A stretch of 64,000 bases of DNA. It comes from Ideonella_A sakaiensis_A (GTDB taxonomy: Bacteria; Pseudomonadota; Gammaproteobacteria; Burkholderiales; Burkholderiaceae_C). Below the pieces are notes generated by a model. That model ran no database searches. It worked only from the letters and a program-made list of their open reading frames with translations, and was not told where the DNA came from. Below, piece after piece: positions 8,917 to 18,300 of this stretch. The translations under genes and the position numbers were made by a program. Every line of letters starts with the position of its first letter. Position 1 is the first letter of the stretch. The stretch spans positions 3,658,001-3,722,000 of the forward strand of contig NZ_CP182947.1 of NCBI RefSeq assembly GCF_048320135.1, given 5' to 3'.

Positions 8917-11046
8917 ATGACCCTGGATGCAGCAGCCGTACCGAATCTGCCCGCCGCCGTCGCGGCGCCGGCGCGGTTGCAGCCCCGGCTGCTGAGCCGC
9001 GAGCGTTCGATCCTCGAATTCAACCGTCGGGTGCTGGCGCAGGCGCGGCGCGACGATGTGCCGGTGCTCGAGCGGCTGCGGTATGTCTGCATCGTCTCAT
9101 CCAACCTCGACGAATTTTTCGAGGTTCGATTTGCCGACTATCTGGAAGCGGCCCGGCGGCCCGGCGCCGCGGTGTCGGCCGAGGAACTGGCGCTGATCGC
9201 GGCCGATGCCCATGCGCTGATCGATGCGCAGTATTCGGTCTTCAACGACGAGGTGATGCCGCTGCTGCGGCGCTGCAATGTCGTGATCCTGAACCATGCC
9301 GACCGCAGCGCCAGGCAGCGGGCCTGGGTTGCGCAGTTCTTCACCCGCCAGGTCCGGCCGCTGCTGGTGCCGATCGGCCTCGATCCGGCGCATCCCTTTC
9401 CGCAGGTCGCGAACAAGTCGCTGAACTTCATCGCCCGGCTCGGCGGCAAGGATGCCTTCGGCCGCGCCAATTCGATTGCGATCGTCAAGGTGCCACGGGT
9501 GCTGCCGCGGGTGATCCGCCTGCCCGATGAACTGGCCGGTGGTCGGCAGGCCTTCGTGCTGCTGACCAGCGTGATCCGTGCCCACCTCGGCGAGTTGTTC
9601 ACCGGCCGCGAGGTCGAGGCGTTTTCGCAGTTCCGCGTCACCCGTGATTCAGACCTCGAGGTCGACGAGGCCGATGTGCGCAACCTGCGCCATGCCTTGC
9701 GCTCCGGGCTGACCAGCCGCCATTTCGGCCGGGCGATCCGGATGGAAGTCGTCCGGACCTGTCCGACCGAGCTGTCGCAATTCCTGCTGCAGCAATTCGG
9801 CCTGCCGGAATCGGCGCTGTACCGGGTCAACGGGCCGGTCAACCTCGGCCGCCTGAACCAGCTGATCGATCAGGTCGACGATGACGTTGAAGTGCCCGGC
9901 TCCGTACCGGGTCGGCGGCTTCGATTTCCGGCCTTCGAGCCGGCCTGGCCCACCAACACCTTGCCGCCCGATGAGTCGATCTTCGCCTGCCTGCGCGAAC
10001 GCGACATCCTGCTGCACCAGCCGTTCGAGTCCTTCGAGCCGGTGGTGCGCTTTCTTCGCGAGGCGGTCTACGACCCCGATGTGCTGGCGATCAAGCAGAC
10101 GATCTACCGTACCGGCAGCGAATCGCCGTTGATGGACCTGCTGATCGAGGCGGCGCATCGCGGCAAGGAGGTGATCGTCGTTGTCGAACTGAAGGCCCGG
10201 TTCGACGAGGAGGCCAATATCAACTGGGCCGAACGGCTGGAAGCGGTCGGTGCGCAGGTCGTCTACGGCATCGTCGGCCTGAAGACGCATGCCAAGCTGC
10301 TGCTGGTGACGCGCCGCGAGGCCGCGCCGGGCGGCCGCAGGTTGCGCCGCTATGGACATTTCTCGACCGGCAACTACAACCCGAAAACGGCGCGGCTGTA
10401 CACCGACGTCGGCATGCTGACCGCAGACAGCGACCTGACCGCAGACTCCGACGCTGTTTTCCAGCAACTGGCGAGCCTCGGCAAGACGCGACCGCTGCGC
10501 GCCTTGCTGCAGGCGCCGTTCAGCCTGCACCGGCGACTGCTGCAGCACATCGTGCAGGTCGAGCAGGCGGCCCGTGCCGGCAAATGGGCGCGCATCGTCG
10601 TCAAGGTCAATGCGCTGACCGACGTCGCACTGATCGAGGCGCTGGTCAATGCAGGCCAGGCCGGCGCGTCGATCGACCTGATCGTGCGCGGCGCCTGCCT
10701 GCTGCCGCCAGGGGCGCCGGGGGTGACCGACAACATCCGAGTGCGTTCGGTCGTCGGCCGCTTTCTCGAGCACACGCGCGTGATCTATTTCGGCTGGGGT
10801 GATGCCGACGACGAGCAACTGGTTTATCTGTCGAGCGCCGACTGGATGAGCCGCAACATGTTTCGCCGCATCGAAGTGGCGTGGCCGGTGCGCGATCCGC
10901 AATTGCGCCAGCGCGTCATCGACGAATGCCTGGTTCCCTATCTGCACGACAAGCTCGATGCCTGGGACCTGCAGCCGAACGGCGACTATCAACGTGTCGA
11001 ACCGAGCGGGCCCGGCGCCCAGCAGGCGCTGATGCTGCGCTACTGA
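8917..11046 (+). CDS. ppk1: Polyphosphate kinase Ppk1
   Basis: 709 residues with all four Ppk1 domains: N-terminal helical domain (NLDEFFEVR near residue 65), head domain, and two phospholipase D-like catalytic domains. The phosphorylated histidine lies in LKTHAKLLL, the second catalytic histidine in FLEHTRVIYF; YGHFSTGNYN and LYTDVG are family signatures. The enzyme makes inorganic polyphosphate from ATP at the inner membrane. There is no Shine-Dalgarno site; a TAAACT hexamer (8905-8910) ends six bases before the ATG, hinting at a leaderless message. sixA follows after 10 bases, while ppx lies some 12 kb away in the opposite direction beyond the kinase/TPS block. Confidence 0.97.
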   Translation: MTLDAAAVPNLPAAVAAPARLQPRLLSRERSILEFNRRVLAQARRDDVPVLERLRYVCIVSSNLDEFFEVRFADYLEAARRPGAAVSAEELALIAADAHALIDAQYSVFNDEVMPLLRRCNVVILNHADRSARQRAWVAQFFTRQVRPLLVPIGLDPAHPFPQVANKSLNFIARLGGKDAFGRANSIAIVKVPRVLPRVIRLPDELAGGRQAFVLLTSVIRAHLGELFTGREVEAFSQFRVTRDSDLEVDEADVRNLRHALRSGLTSRHFGRAIRMEVVRTCPTELSQFLLQQFGLPESALYRVNGPVNLGRLNQLIDQVDDDVEVPGSVPGRRLRFPAFEPAWPTNTLPPDESIFACLRERDILLHQPFESFEPVVRFLREAVYDPDVLAIKQTIYRTGSESPLMDLLIEAAHRGKEVIVVVELKARFDEEANINWAERLEAVGAQVVYGIVGLKTHAKLLLVTRREAAPGGRRLRRYGHFSTGNYNPKTARLYTDVGMLTADSDLTADSDAVFQQLASLGKTRPLRALLQAPFSLHRRLLQHIVQVEQAARAGKWARIVVKVNALTDVALIEALVNAGQAGASIDLIVRGACLLPPGAPGVTDNIRVRSVVGRFLEHTRVIYFGWGDADDEQLVYLSSADWMSRNMFRRIEVAWPVRDPQLRQRVIDECLVPYLHDKLDAWDLQPNGDYQRVEPSGPGAQQALMLRY

Positions 11047-11056
11047 TGCGGCGGCG

Positions 11057-11518
11057 ATGGACCTGATCCTGTGGCGCCATGCCGAGGCCGAACCGCAGCG
11101 CGATGGGCTGACCGATCTGCAACGCGCGCTGACGAGCAAGGGTGAGCGCCAGGCACAACGCATGGCCGAATGGCTGGACCGCCGGCTGGCCGACACCACC
11201 CGGATCCTGGTCAGCCCGGCAGTGCGCACGGAGCAGACCGTCGAGCCGCTCGGCCGGCCATACAAGTTGGCCACCGTATTGCAGCCGGGTGCCGATCCTG
11301 CCGAGCTGTTGCGGGCAGTGCACTGGCCGACATCGGCCGAGCCGGTGCTGGTCGTCGGGCATCAGCCGACGCTCGGACTGGTCGCGAGCCTGCTGCTGTG
11401 CGGCCAGGAGCAGCCCTGGGCGGTCAAGAAGGGCGCAGTGTGGTGGTTGCGCAGCCGCCAGCGCGATGGCGTCGCACAGGTCACGCTGCATGCGGTCCAG
11501 CCGGTCGATCTGCTGTAG
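11057..11518 (+). CDS. sixA: Phosphohistidine phosphatase SixA
   Basis: 153 residues of the histidine phosphatase superfamily, the length of SixA. The phospho-accepting motif LWRHAEAE is at residues 5-12 and the second catalytic histidine is in VVGHQPTLG. E. coli SixA removes phosphate from the histidine of phosphocarriers such as NPr and of ArcB. It lies 10 bases behind ppk1 and probably shares its transcript, a common pairing in proteobacteria. Its target here is not evident. Confidence 0.93.
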   Translation: MDLILWRHAEAEPQRDGLTDLQRALTSKGERQAQRMAEWLDRRLADTTRILVSPAVRTEQTVEPLGRPYKLATVLQPGADPAELLRAVHWPTSAEPVLVVGHQPTLGLVASLLLCGQEQPWAVKKGAVWWLRSRQRDGVAQVTLHAVQPVDLL

Positions 11519-11596
11519 CCGACGCGGTTTGCGACCGGCAGGGTCTGGATGCGGGACAATGCTCGTGATGCAGCGCCAGACAGCCGAAACAGCCTG

Positions 11597-13591
11597 ATGA
11601 GCAGCCCGCCCAGCGACGACGACCGCGACGACGAAACCGTGCTGCGCCCGATCGGCGCGCCGCCCCCGTCGCCGGCCGGCGAGCCGGCACCGCCGCCAGC
11701 AGCCGCGCGCGCGCGTCCGCTCGATACGACCGGCGGCGATCCGCATACGCCGACCTTGAGCGCCGGCTCGCTGGCCTCCGGTGTCGAAGGGGTCGGCAAT
11801 GCCTTGCCGATCGGCAGCTACCTCGGCGAGTTCGAGCTGACGCAGGTGGTCGGCGAGGGCGGCTTCGGCATCGTCTACCTCGCGCTCGACCACTCGCTGC
11901 AGCGCCGCGTGGCGCTGAAGGAATATATGCCGTCGTCGCTGGCCGAGCGGACCAGCGGCATGCAGGTCAGCAGCCTGTCGCCGGAGGACGAGGAGACCTT
12001 TCGCAAGGGGCTCGACAGCTTCATCAACGAGGCCCGGCTGCTGGCGCAGTTCGACCATCCGGCGCTGGTCAAGGTGCACCGCTTCTGGGAGGCCAACGGC
12101 ACTGCCTACATGGTGATGCCGTTCTACGAAGGGCCGACGCTGAAGCAGTCACTTCGCGAGATGGAAGGCCCGCCCGACGAGGCCTGGCTGATGCGGCTGC
12201 TCGACCCGCTGACGCAGGCGCTCGCGGTGCTGCATGGCAACCAGTGTTACCACCGCGACATCGCGCCCGACAACATCCTGCTGCTGTCCGGCAGCGGGCG
12301 GCCGCTGCTGCTCGATTTCGGCGCGGCGCGTCGCGTCATCGGCGACGCCAACCAGGCGCTGACGGTGATCCTGAAACCGGGTTATGCGCCGCTCGAGCAA
12401 TATGCCGAAGTCCCCGGCATGCAGCAGGGCCCGTGGACCGACGTCTATGCACTGGCGGCGGTGCTGTATTTCGCGATCACCGGCAACAAGCCGCCGGCAG
12501 CGGTCGGCCGCCTGCTTAACGACCAGTACAAGCCGCTGCAGCAGGTCGCCGTCGGACGCTACAGCGCGGGTTTTCTCGCGGCGATCGACCGTGCGCTGGC
12601 CGTCAAGCCGGCCGACCGCACGCCCGACATCGATGCCTTCCGCACCGACCTCGGCCTCGCGCCGGTGGCCCGCGGCGCCGGCGGCGCGGTGCTCGGCGGT
12701 GGCGCGGCGCCGGCCGCCGATCACGGTGGCAGCCCGCCGGCCGGCGGCCGCAGCGGATCGCCGACAACCGGCAGCGGCCAGCCGGCGGCGTCTGCTTCGG
12801 GGGGCAGCCGCCGGGCGATCGGCATCGGCCTGGCGGTGGCCGGTCTCGCGGTGGCCGGTGGCGCCGGCTGGTGGTTCAGCCGACCGGCTCCGGCGCCTGC
12901 GCCCGTCGGACCCGCCGAGCCGCCGCCGGTCGCGGCAACGCCGGCCGCGCCGCCGAGTCCGGCACCGGCTCCTGCTGTTGCACCGGCGGAGCCGGTCGCG
13001 GTGGCGCCGGTGCCGCCAGCTGCGCCTGCGCCGGTCGCCGCACCGCCGCAGCCGTTCAGCGTGGTCGGCGAATTTCAGCGCATCGTCAACAACCAGACGC
13101 CCGGATTTGGCGTCGAGGCGCGGATGACCAAGCCGACGGTGAAGATCCTGAACGACGTGATCTCGTTGACGATCACGTCGCGGCGCGACGGCTATTTTTA
13201 TGTTCTGGTCCACGCGCCGGACGGTGCGCTGATCCTGTTCCTGCCGAGCCAGCCGCTGCCGACGAACCGGATCCGTGCCGGCGAATCGATCACCTTGCCG
13301 CGCACCGACCCGAGGACCGGCCTGCAATCGGTCGGGCTGACGCTGACCGAGCCGCCGGGGCGCGGCCAGATCCTGGTGATCGTGTCCGAAAACCCGCGCG
13401 AGTTCAGCATGCTCGGCAACAAGCGGATCGTCGAATGGACGCAGTTTCCGACCGGCGCGGCGGCCGAGGAAGTTGCGAAGTGGCAGACCGGCGGCGGCTC
13501 GATCTATACCGGCAAGGTCGTCTGCCCGGCCGGCGGCAACTGCTCCGAGGCCTATGGCGCGGAATTGATCGAATTCAACGTCGTACGCTGA
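11597..13591 (+). CDS. Membrane Ser/Thr protein kinase with C-terminal DUF4384 domain
   Basis: 664 residues. After a Pro/Ala-rich leader comes a eukaryotic-type kinase domain (about residues 75-355): glycine loop GEGGFGIVY, lysine in VALKEY, catalytic HRDIAPDN (Ile-Ala in place of the usual Leu-Lys), DFGAARR, and an activation segment with KPGYAPLEQY. A single transmembrane helix (IGIGLAVAGLAVAGGAGWWF) is followed by a Pro/Ala linker and an extracytoplasmic C-terminal domain of DUF4384 type (FSVVGEFQRI to the end). DUF4384 is known as a companion of caspase-like domains in bacteria, and the facing operon encodes such a protein. A start 48 bases further up is possible but has no better ribosome site. 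Confidence 0.88.
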   Translation: MSSPPSDDDRDDETVLRPIGAPPPSPAGEPAPPPAAARARPLDTTGGDPHTPTLSAGSLASGVEGVGNALPIGSYLGEFELTQVVGEGGFGIVYLALDHSLQRRVALKEYMPSSLAERTSGMQVSSLSPEDEETFRKGLDSFINEARLLAQFDHPALVKVHRFWEANGTAYMVMPFYEGPTLKQSLREMEGPPDEAWLMRLLDPLTQALAVLHGNQCYHRDIAPDNILLLSGSGRPLLLDFGAARRVIGDANQALTVILKPGYAPLEQYAEVPGMQQGPWTDVYALAAVLYFAITGNKPPAAVGRLLNDQYKPLQQVAVGRYSAGFLAAIDRALAVKPADRTPDIDAFRTDLGLAPVARGAGGAVLGGGAAPAADHGGSPPAGGRSGSPTTGSGQPAASASGGSRRAIGIGLAVAGLAVAGGAGWWFSRPAPAPAPVGPAEPPPVAATPAAPPSPAPAPAVAPAEPVAVAPVPPAAPAPVAAPPQPFSVVGEFQRIVNNQTPGFGVEARMTKPTVKILNDVISLTITSRRDGYFYVLVHAPDGALILFLPSQPLPTNRIRAGESITLPRTDPRTGLQSVGLTLTEPPGRGQILVIVSENPREFSMLGNKRIVEWTQFPTGAAAEEVAKWQTGGGSIYTGKVVCPAGGNCSEAYGAELIEFNVVR

Positions 13592-13621
13592 CAGCGCGGC
13601 GGCCGGCCGCGCCGCCGCTGT
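13591..13621. terminator. Hairpin between convergent genes, candidate bidirectional terminator
   Basis: The 29 bases between the kinase gene and the facing peptidase gene are almost all stem. ACAGCG pairs with CGCTGT at the outer ends, and GCGGCCGGCCGC is a perfect 12-base palindrome in the centre. There is no U-run on either strand, so intrinsic termination is uncertain. Confidence 0.4.
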
Positions 13622-14634
13622 CAGCGGTCGATCCGGTGGAAGATCGATGCCGGCTGGCCGCTGTCGAAGCGGGCCCGCAGTTCACTCAGCCGGGCCGGCG
13701 ACATGCCGATGCGGTCGGCGCCAAAGACGCGTGTATCCGGCGTGTGCATCAGAAAGGCCTGTGCCTCGTTGACCATCAGCTCCTCGTTGCGCGGGTCGTA
13801 GCCCTGTTCGTTGAGGAAGCGGCGCAGCTGGCGGCGCTCGTCGTCCATCAGGCCCTGCCAAAAGGCCCAGCAGAAATCGCGATAGGCCGGGTTGGTAAAA
13901 AACTCGCCGTGGCTCAGTTCGTGGCGCAGGATGGTTTCGCGCCGCCTGGCGTCGACGCTTTCGTCGATCGCCGTCGACGGGTTGTCGGCCTGGGTTGCCG
14001 TGAAGCTGACGACCGCCTGGCGGTCGGGGTTGGCAACCAGCCGATCGCTCTGCTCGATCAGCAGGCCTGCCGCCAGCAGCACATTGCCCAGCCGCAGTTC
14101 GGCCGGATTGAGCCGGATCTGCTGGTTGACCGCCAGCGTGAAGAAGGCGGCCACCGCGTCAGCGGTGTAGTCGTGGCCGAAAAAAAAGGTTTCGGGGCTG
14201 GCGCCTGATTCACTGATGAAGCGGGCCAGCCCCTCGTCGCTCAGCACTCGGTCGCGTGGCGCCTTGTCCTTCTCGATCAATGCGGCAAGCCGGTTGAAGG
14301 CCTGGCCCTGCGACGTCAGATCGGGAAATTCGATCACCAGGATGCGCGGATTTTCTGCCAGCCGCATCACCCGCCAGTCGGCCGAACGGCCGCTCAGCAT
14401 CGCGCGATACGCGACAGTTTCGGCTGCTGAGGCGGCCGGCGGCTGCGATTGCAGGCCGGTGGCAGGCGCCGGACCCGGCGGCGCAGGCGGCGCTCCGGCT
14501 GGTTGGCTGAACGACAGCCAGATCCAGGTCAGCGCCGCCAGCAGGACCGCGACAACGGCAACGATGGCCCAGACTGCCCCCGCGCGGACCAGGACCGGGA
14601 TCGGCGGCTTCGCGGGGCGCTTCGGTTCGGTCAT
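13621..14634 (-). CDS. Membrane-anchored putative zinc metallopeptidase (HELSH ... NEAQA)
   Basis: 337 residues, not matched to a named family. A cytoplasmic tail and one transmembrane helix (residues about 15-42) are followed by a Pro/Ala linker and an extracytoplasmic domain. RHELSHGEF carries a zinc motif HExxH (His238, Glu239, His242), and about 47 residues on MVNEAQAFL (Glu290) matches the NExxA glutamate helix of gluzincin peptidases. The segment FCWAFWQGLMDDERR lies between. The motif pair argues for a real peptidase rather than chance, but no substrate is known. It is the last gene of the tpsB-tpsA-ompA run, 52 bases behind ompA, and converges on the DUF4384 kinase. Confidence 0.8.
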   Translation of the reverse strand: MTEPKRPAKPPIPVLVRAGAVWAIVAVVAVLLAALTWIWLSFSQPAGAPPAPPGPAPATGLQSQPPAASAAETVAYRAMLSGRSADWRVMRLAENPRILVIEFPDLTSQGQAFNRLAALIEKDKAPRDRVLSDEGLARFISESGASPETFFFGHDYTADAVAAFFTLAVNQQIRLNPAELRLGNVLLAAGLLIEQSDRLVANPDRQAVVSFTATQADNPSTAIDESVDARRRETILRHELSHGEFFTNPAYRDFCWAFWQGLMDDERRQLRRFLNEQGYDPRNEELMVNEAQAFLMHTPDTRVFGADRIGMSPARLSELRARFDSGQPASIFHRIDR

Positions 14635-14686
14635 CCGGATCGGCGCCGATCAGGCTCGGCCGTCGCGATGCCGTCGCGCGTAAGCG

Positions 14687-15253
14687 TCAGCCCTTCACGG
14701 TAACGATGGTGACGCGGCGGTTCTCCGGTGCGTCGATGCGGTTGCGGTTCATCAGTTCGGACGAACCCTTGCCGACCGGATCGAGGCGCTCGGGCAGGAT
14801 CGCATGCTTGTTCACCAGGTATCTGGCGACCGACTCCGCGCGCTGCTGCGACAGCAGCAGGTTCTGCGCCGCATCGCCACGCGGATCGGCGTGACCTTCG
14901 ACCTTGAAGGTGAAGCCGGCCAGCGTGTCGGACTGCAGCGCGCGCGCCAGCACATCCAGCGTTGCCATCGTTTCCGAACTCAACTCGGATGAATTGGTTT
15001 CGAAGGTGATCAGCAGGCTGGCCTTGCCCGGGCCGGGCTTCGGCGCCGGCGTTCCGGGTGACGATGGGCGGGCTGCGGCGAAGCCGCGGGTCTTCGCGCC
15101 GGCCGGCCCTTGCGGGCCTTCGACCGCCAGCGCATCGATCAACGCCGATTCGGTGACCTGCGAACCTTTCAGAATGACATCCTGTGCATGGGCATGCAGG
15201 GGCACAAGGGCAGCGACCAGGCCGCCCAGCAAAGCAATCAACAAACGGTTCAT
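14687..15253 (-). CDS. OmpA-domain outer-membrane/periplasmic protein
   Basis: 188 residues: a Sec signal peptide (MNRLLIALLGGLVAALVPLHAHA), a short variable region of about 60 residues, then an OmpA-like peptidoglycan-binding domain (about 85-188) with LLITFETNSSELS, VEGHADPRGD, LSQQRAESVARYLV and the closing ENRRVTIV. There is no lipobox and no beta-barrel, so it is probably a soluble periplasmic peptidoglycan binder. An AGAGG site sits six bases before the chosen ATG. It follows the TpsA-caspase gene by 133 bases and precedes the metallopeptidase by 52, so it likely belongs to that operon. Confidence 0.88.
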   Translation of the reverse strand: MNRLLIALLGGLVAALVPLHAHAQDVILKGSQVTESALIDALAVEGPQGPAGAKTRGFAAARPSSPGTPAPKPGPGKASLLITFETNSSELSSETMATLDVLARALQSDTLAGFTFKVEGHADPRGDAAQNLLLSQQRAESVARYLVNKHAILPERLDPVGKGSSELMNRNRIDAPENRRVTIVTVKG

Positions 15254-15386
15254 GACGACCTCTTCCAGATAGAAGACAGAACAAAATTGTGAACCCCGAT
15301 GCCGCTGCGCGCCACGAAGGCGCACCCGGCGACGCGGGAAAGGCGGGAAAAACGCCGCTTGGTCACGGAATACGGCAGCACGTCGC

Positions 15387-18300
15387 TCATTGCCGTGAGT
15401 CGAGCTGGCGTTGCTCGAACAGGTAGTCGCCACCAGGCTGGTGGCCGGCAGCCGATGCCGAACCGTACAACGGCCGCTGCGGCAGCTCGCGGGCGACCGC
15501 GAAGCGCACACGCTCGAACACATTGCCGCCGGCCTGCCAGGCCGCAACCTGCTCGAGGTTGCGCATCAGGTTGTAGGCAAACGGCGAATGACCATTCTTG
15601 CCTTCGTCGAAAACCGGCTCATTGCCGCCCGATGACATCACGACAACGGTCTTTTTCGCCAGCACCTGCTGTGGATCGACCTGGCCGGGGCGGGCCCGGA
15701 TCCGTTCGTCGACCAGCGATCCCGAATAGCAGCTGTCGGAGATCAGCGCCACCTGATCGGCATTGATGCGGCCGATCAGCCGCGAGATGTCGGCGTTCGA
15801 CATCCAGGTTTCGGGGCGCGTCGCGACGCTGTCGGAGAGCTGCCAGTAGCCGATGCCGGTGGCCTCGATCAATTCGCCATGGCCGGCGTAGTAGACGACG
15901 ACCGAATCGGTCGGATCGAGTTCGACCGCGAGCCGGTTCAGCGTGCGAACGACATCCACTTTGCCGGCGTTCTCGAGCACGACGGTTTCATAACCAAGCT
16001 GATTCTCGAGCAGCTGGCCGATCGCGCGCGCATCACCCACCGCATTCTCGAGCTGCGGGATGCGCCGGTCCGAGTAGCGGTTGACGCCGATCACGACCGC
16101 GATCTTGCGCTGGATCTGCGGCAGCGCGGCGCTGCGCACACGCCGCGTGAACAGCGGCCGCGGCGGCTCGATTGCCGGTGCCAGGCCAACCGCCTCGCGC
16201 GGCTGCGCGGCCGGAATCTCGACCGCTGGTGCTGCCGGTGCAGCCGGCGCGGGCGCCGGCGCTGACGGCACCGCTGGCGATGGCGTCGGCGTTGCCGGCG
16301 GTGGTGCAGCGGTGATCCGCAACGCATCGCGTCGGGCTCGCAGCTGGCGCTTCAGGTCCTCGGTGATCAGGCAGGTGCCGTTGTCGACTTCCTGGATCGT
16401 CGTGCAGGCCGGCACGTCGGCCAGCGCCGGGTTGCGCTCGAGTGCGCGGATCGCTTCGGCGAACAAGGCTTTCTTGTACTGGTCGCGCGCGGCCAGCAGG
16501 CTGGTCAGCGCATCCTGCGACATCTGCTCGACCGGTATCGCGCGGAACAAGGCGCCGCGGCCGAGGAATTCGCCGCGCAGTGTCTGGATCACATCGTGGA
16601 CCCTGCCTTCGGCTGGGCTGGAGAATACCGGCGGCGGCGCGACCGCTGCCAGCGAACGGCTCAGCGCAACCTTGCTGCCGGACTCGTCGGCCTGAATGTC
16701 GCGGCGAGCGACGCCGGTCACCGACAACGCGGTGGCATTCGACGCCGCCTGCGTGAAGCCGTAGTTCTGCGCCGCCAGCCCGCCGCCGTTGATCGGATAT
16801 CGCCCGACCGGTGAGGCCTGCGTGGCCGGTGTCGTGAAGACCAGCGTGCCGGTCGTTGCATTGCCCTGGTTGTCGCCGCCGACAAAGCCGTCGACGCGGC
16901 CGCTCAGCGGCGGCAGCGGCGCATCGATCAGCTTGCTGGCCGGATCCGCGACATAGGTCAGCGTCGCCGGCGTGATCGATGCCGTCGTGCTGCCGGTAGG
17001 CGGCAGATAATTGGCCGCCAGGCCGCCGCTGCCGCCGTTGGCGAGCACGACGACGACGCTGACCGGCTTGTTGTTGCCGACATTGCGGTTGTCGAAATTG
17101 CCGCTCGTCGTCGTGTTCAGCGTCTCGCTGCCGACCAGGTTGCTGAGGTTGATCAACGTGACGGCGGCGGTTGTCGTGCCGTCGTAAACCTTGTCCGCGG
17201 CGCTGAAGCTGCCGCCGAGTTGGCGCCGGTTGATGTCGGCGGTGGTCGTCGCGGTATTCGATGCCAGCCGGTAGTTCGAAGCGCTGCCGCTGCCGTCGGC
17301 GATGGCCAGGCCGTCGACCGTGACCGGCTTGCCGGTGCCGGCATCCTTGGTATCGAAACGCGCGCCGGTATTGCTCAGCACCAGCGTCTGCGCGCCGACC
17401 AGGCCGACCAGCGCGCCGCTGTTGCTCAGCGTTGCCGCGACGCTGCCGTCATAGGTCTTGTTGTTGGCGCTGATGCCGGCGACGGTCAGCGGTTTCGGCA
17501 CGATCGTGCCGGGGCCGCTGGCCGCTGTCGGCAGCACATAGTTGTTCAGATCGGTCGTGCCGACCGGCACGAAGCTGGCGCCGGTCAATACGACGGTGAC
17601 GGTGCGGTTGCCGGCATTCGGACTGTCATAGCGGCCATTGGTCTGCACGACCGAGGCGTTGTCGCTGCCGATGAAGCCGCTCAATGCGTAGTTGCCCGGC
17701 GACAAGGTCGCCGCGTCGCTGCCATCGTAGGTCTTGGTCGGGTTGCCGACGATGCTGGCCAGCACCGCATTCAGCGCGGTCGGGTTGACGACCAGCACAC
17801 CGTTGACATAACGGATGTCGTAATTGCGCGCATCGAAGGTTCCGCCGCGCGCATTGCTCGGAATGATCGGATAAGGCCCGCCAGCCACCGATGCGGTGCT
17901 GGCGGCGCCGGCGCTCGTCAGGTCGACGCGGCCGACGGTTTCGCCGGCCTGCAATGCCGAAGTCGTGAATTCGGTTCCGTTGAAGACCAGCGTCGTGCCG
18001 AAGGTCTTGCTGGCATTGTTGGCGGTCACCGTCAACGGCGCCGGCGTGATGTCGGCGCGCGGCGTGCCCACCGGTGGTGCGATGTAGTTGCCGGCGAGGC
18101 CACCACCGCTGCCGTTGGCGAGCACGATGACGGCCGCAACCGGCTTCGCATTGCCGACATCCTTGGTGTCGAAATTGCCGCTGGTCGTGATCGTCAGTGT
18201 TTCTCCACCGACCAGGTTCGTCAGCCCGGTGAGCGTGACGGTGGCCGTGTTGTTGCCGTCGTAGACCTTGTTGGCGGCACTGACGGTGCCGCCAAGCTGG

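Noticed and set aside
10410..10455. Near-duplicate of six codons in ppk1 (LTADSD twice)
   Set aside because: The protein keeps the normal Ppk1 length here, so this is sequence similarity, not an insertion.
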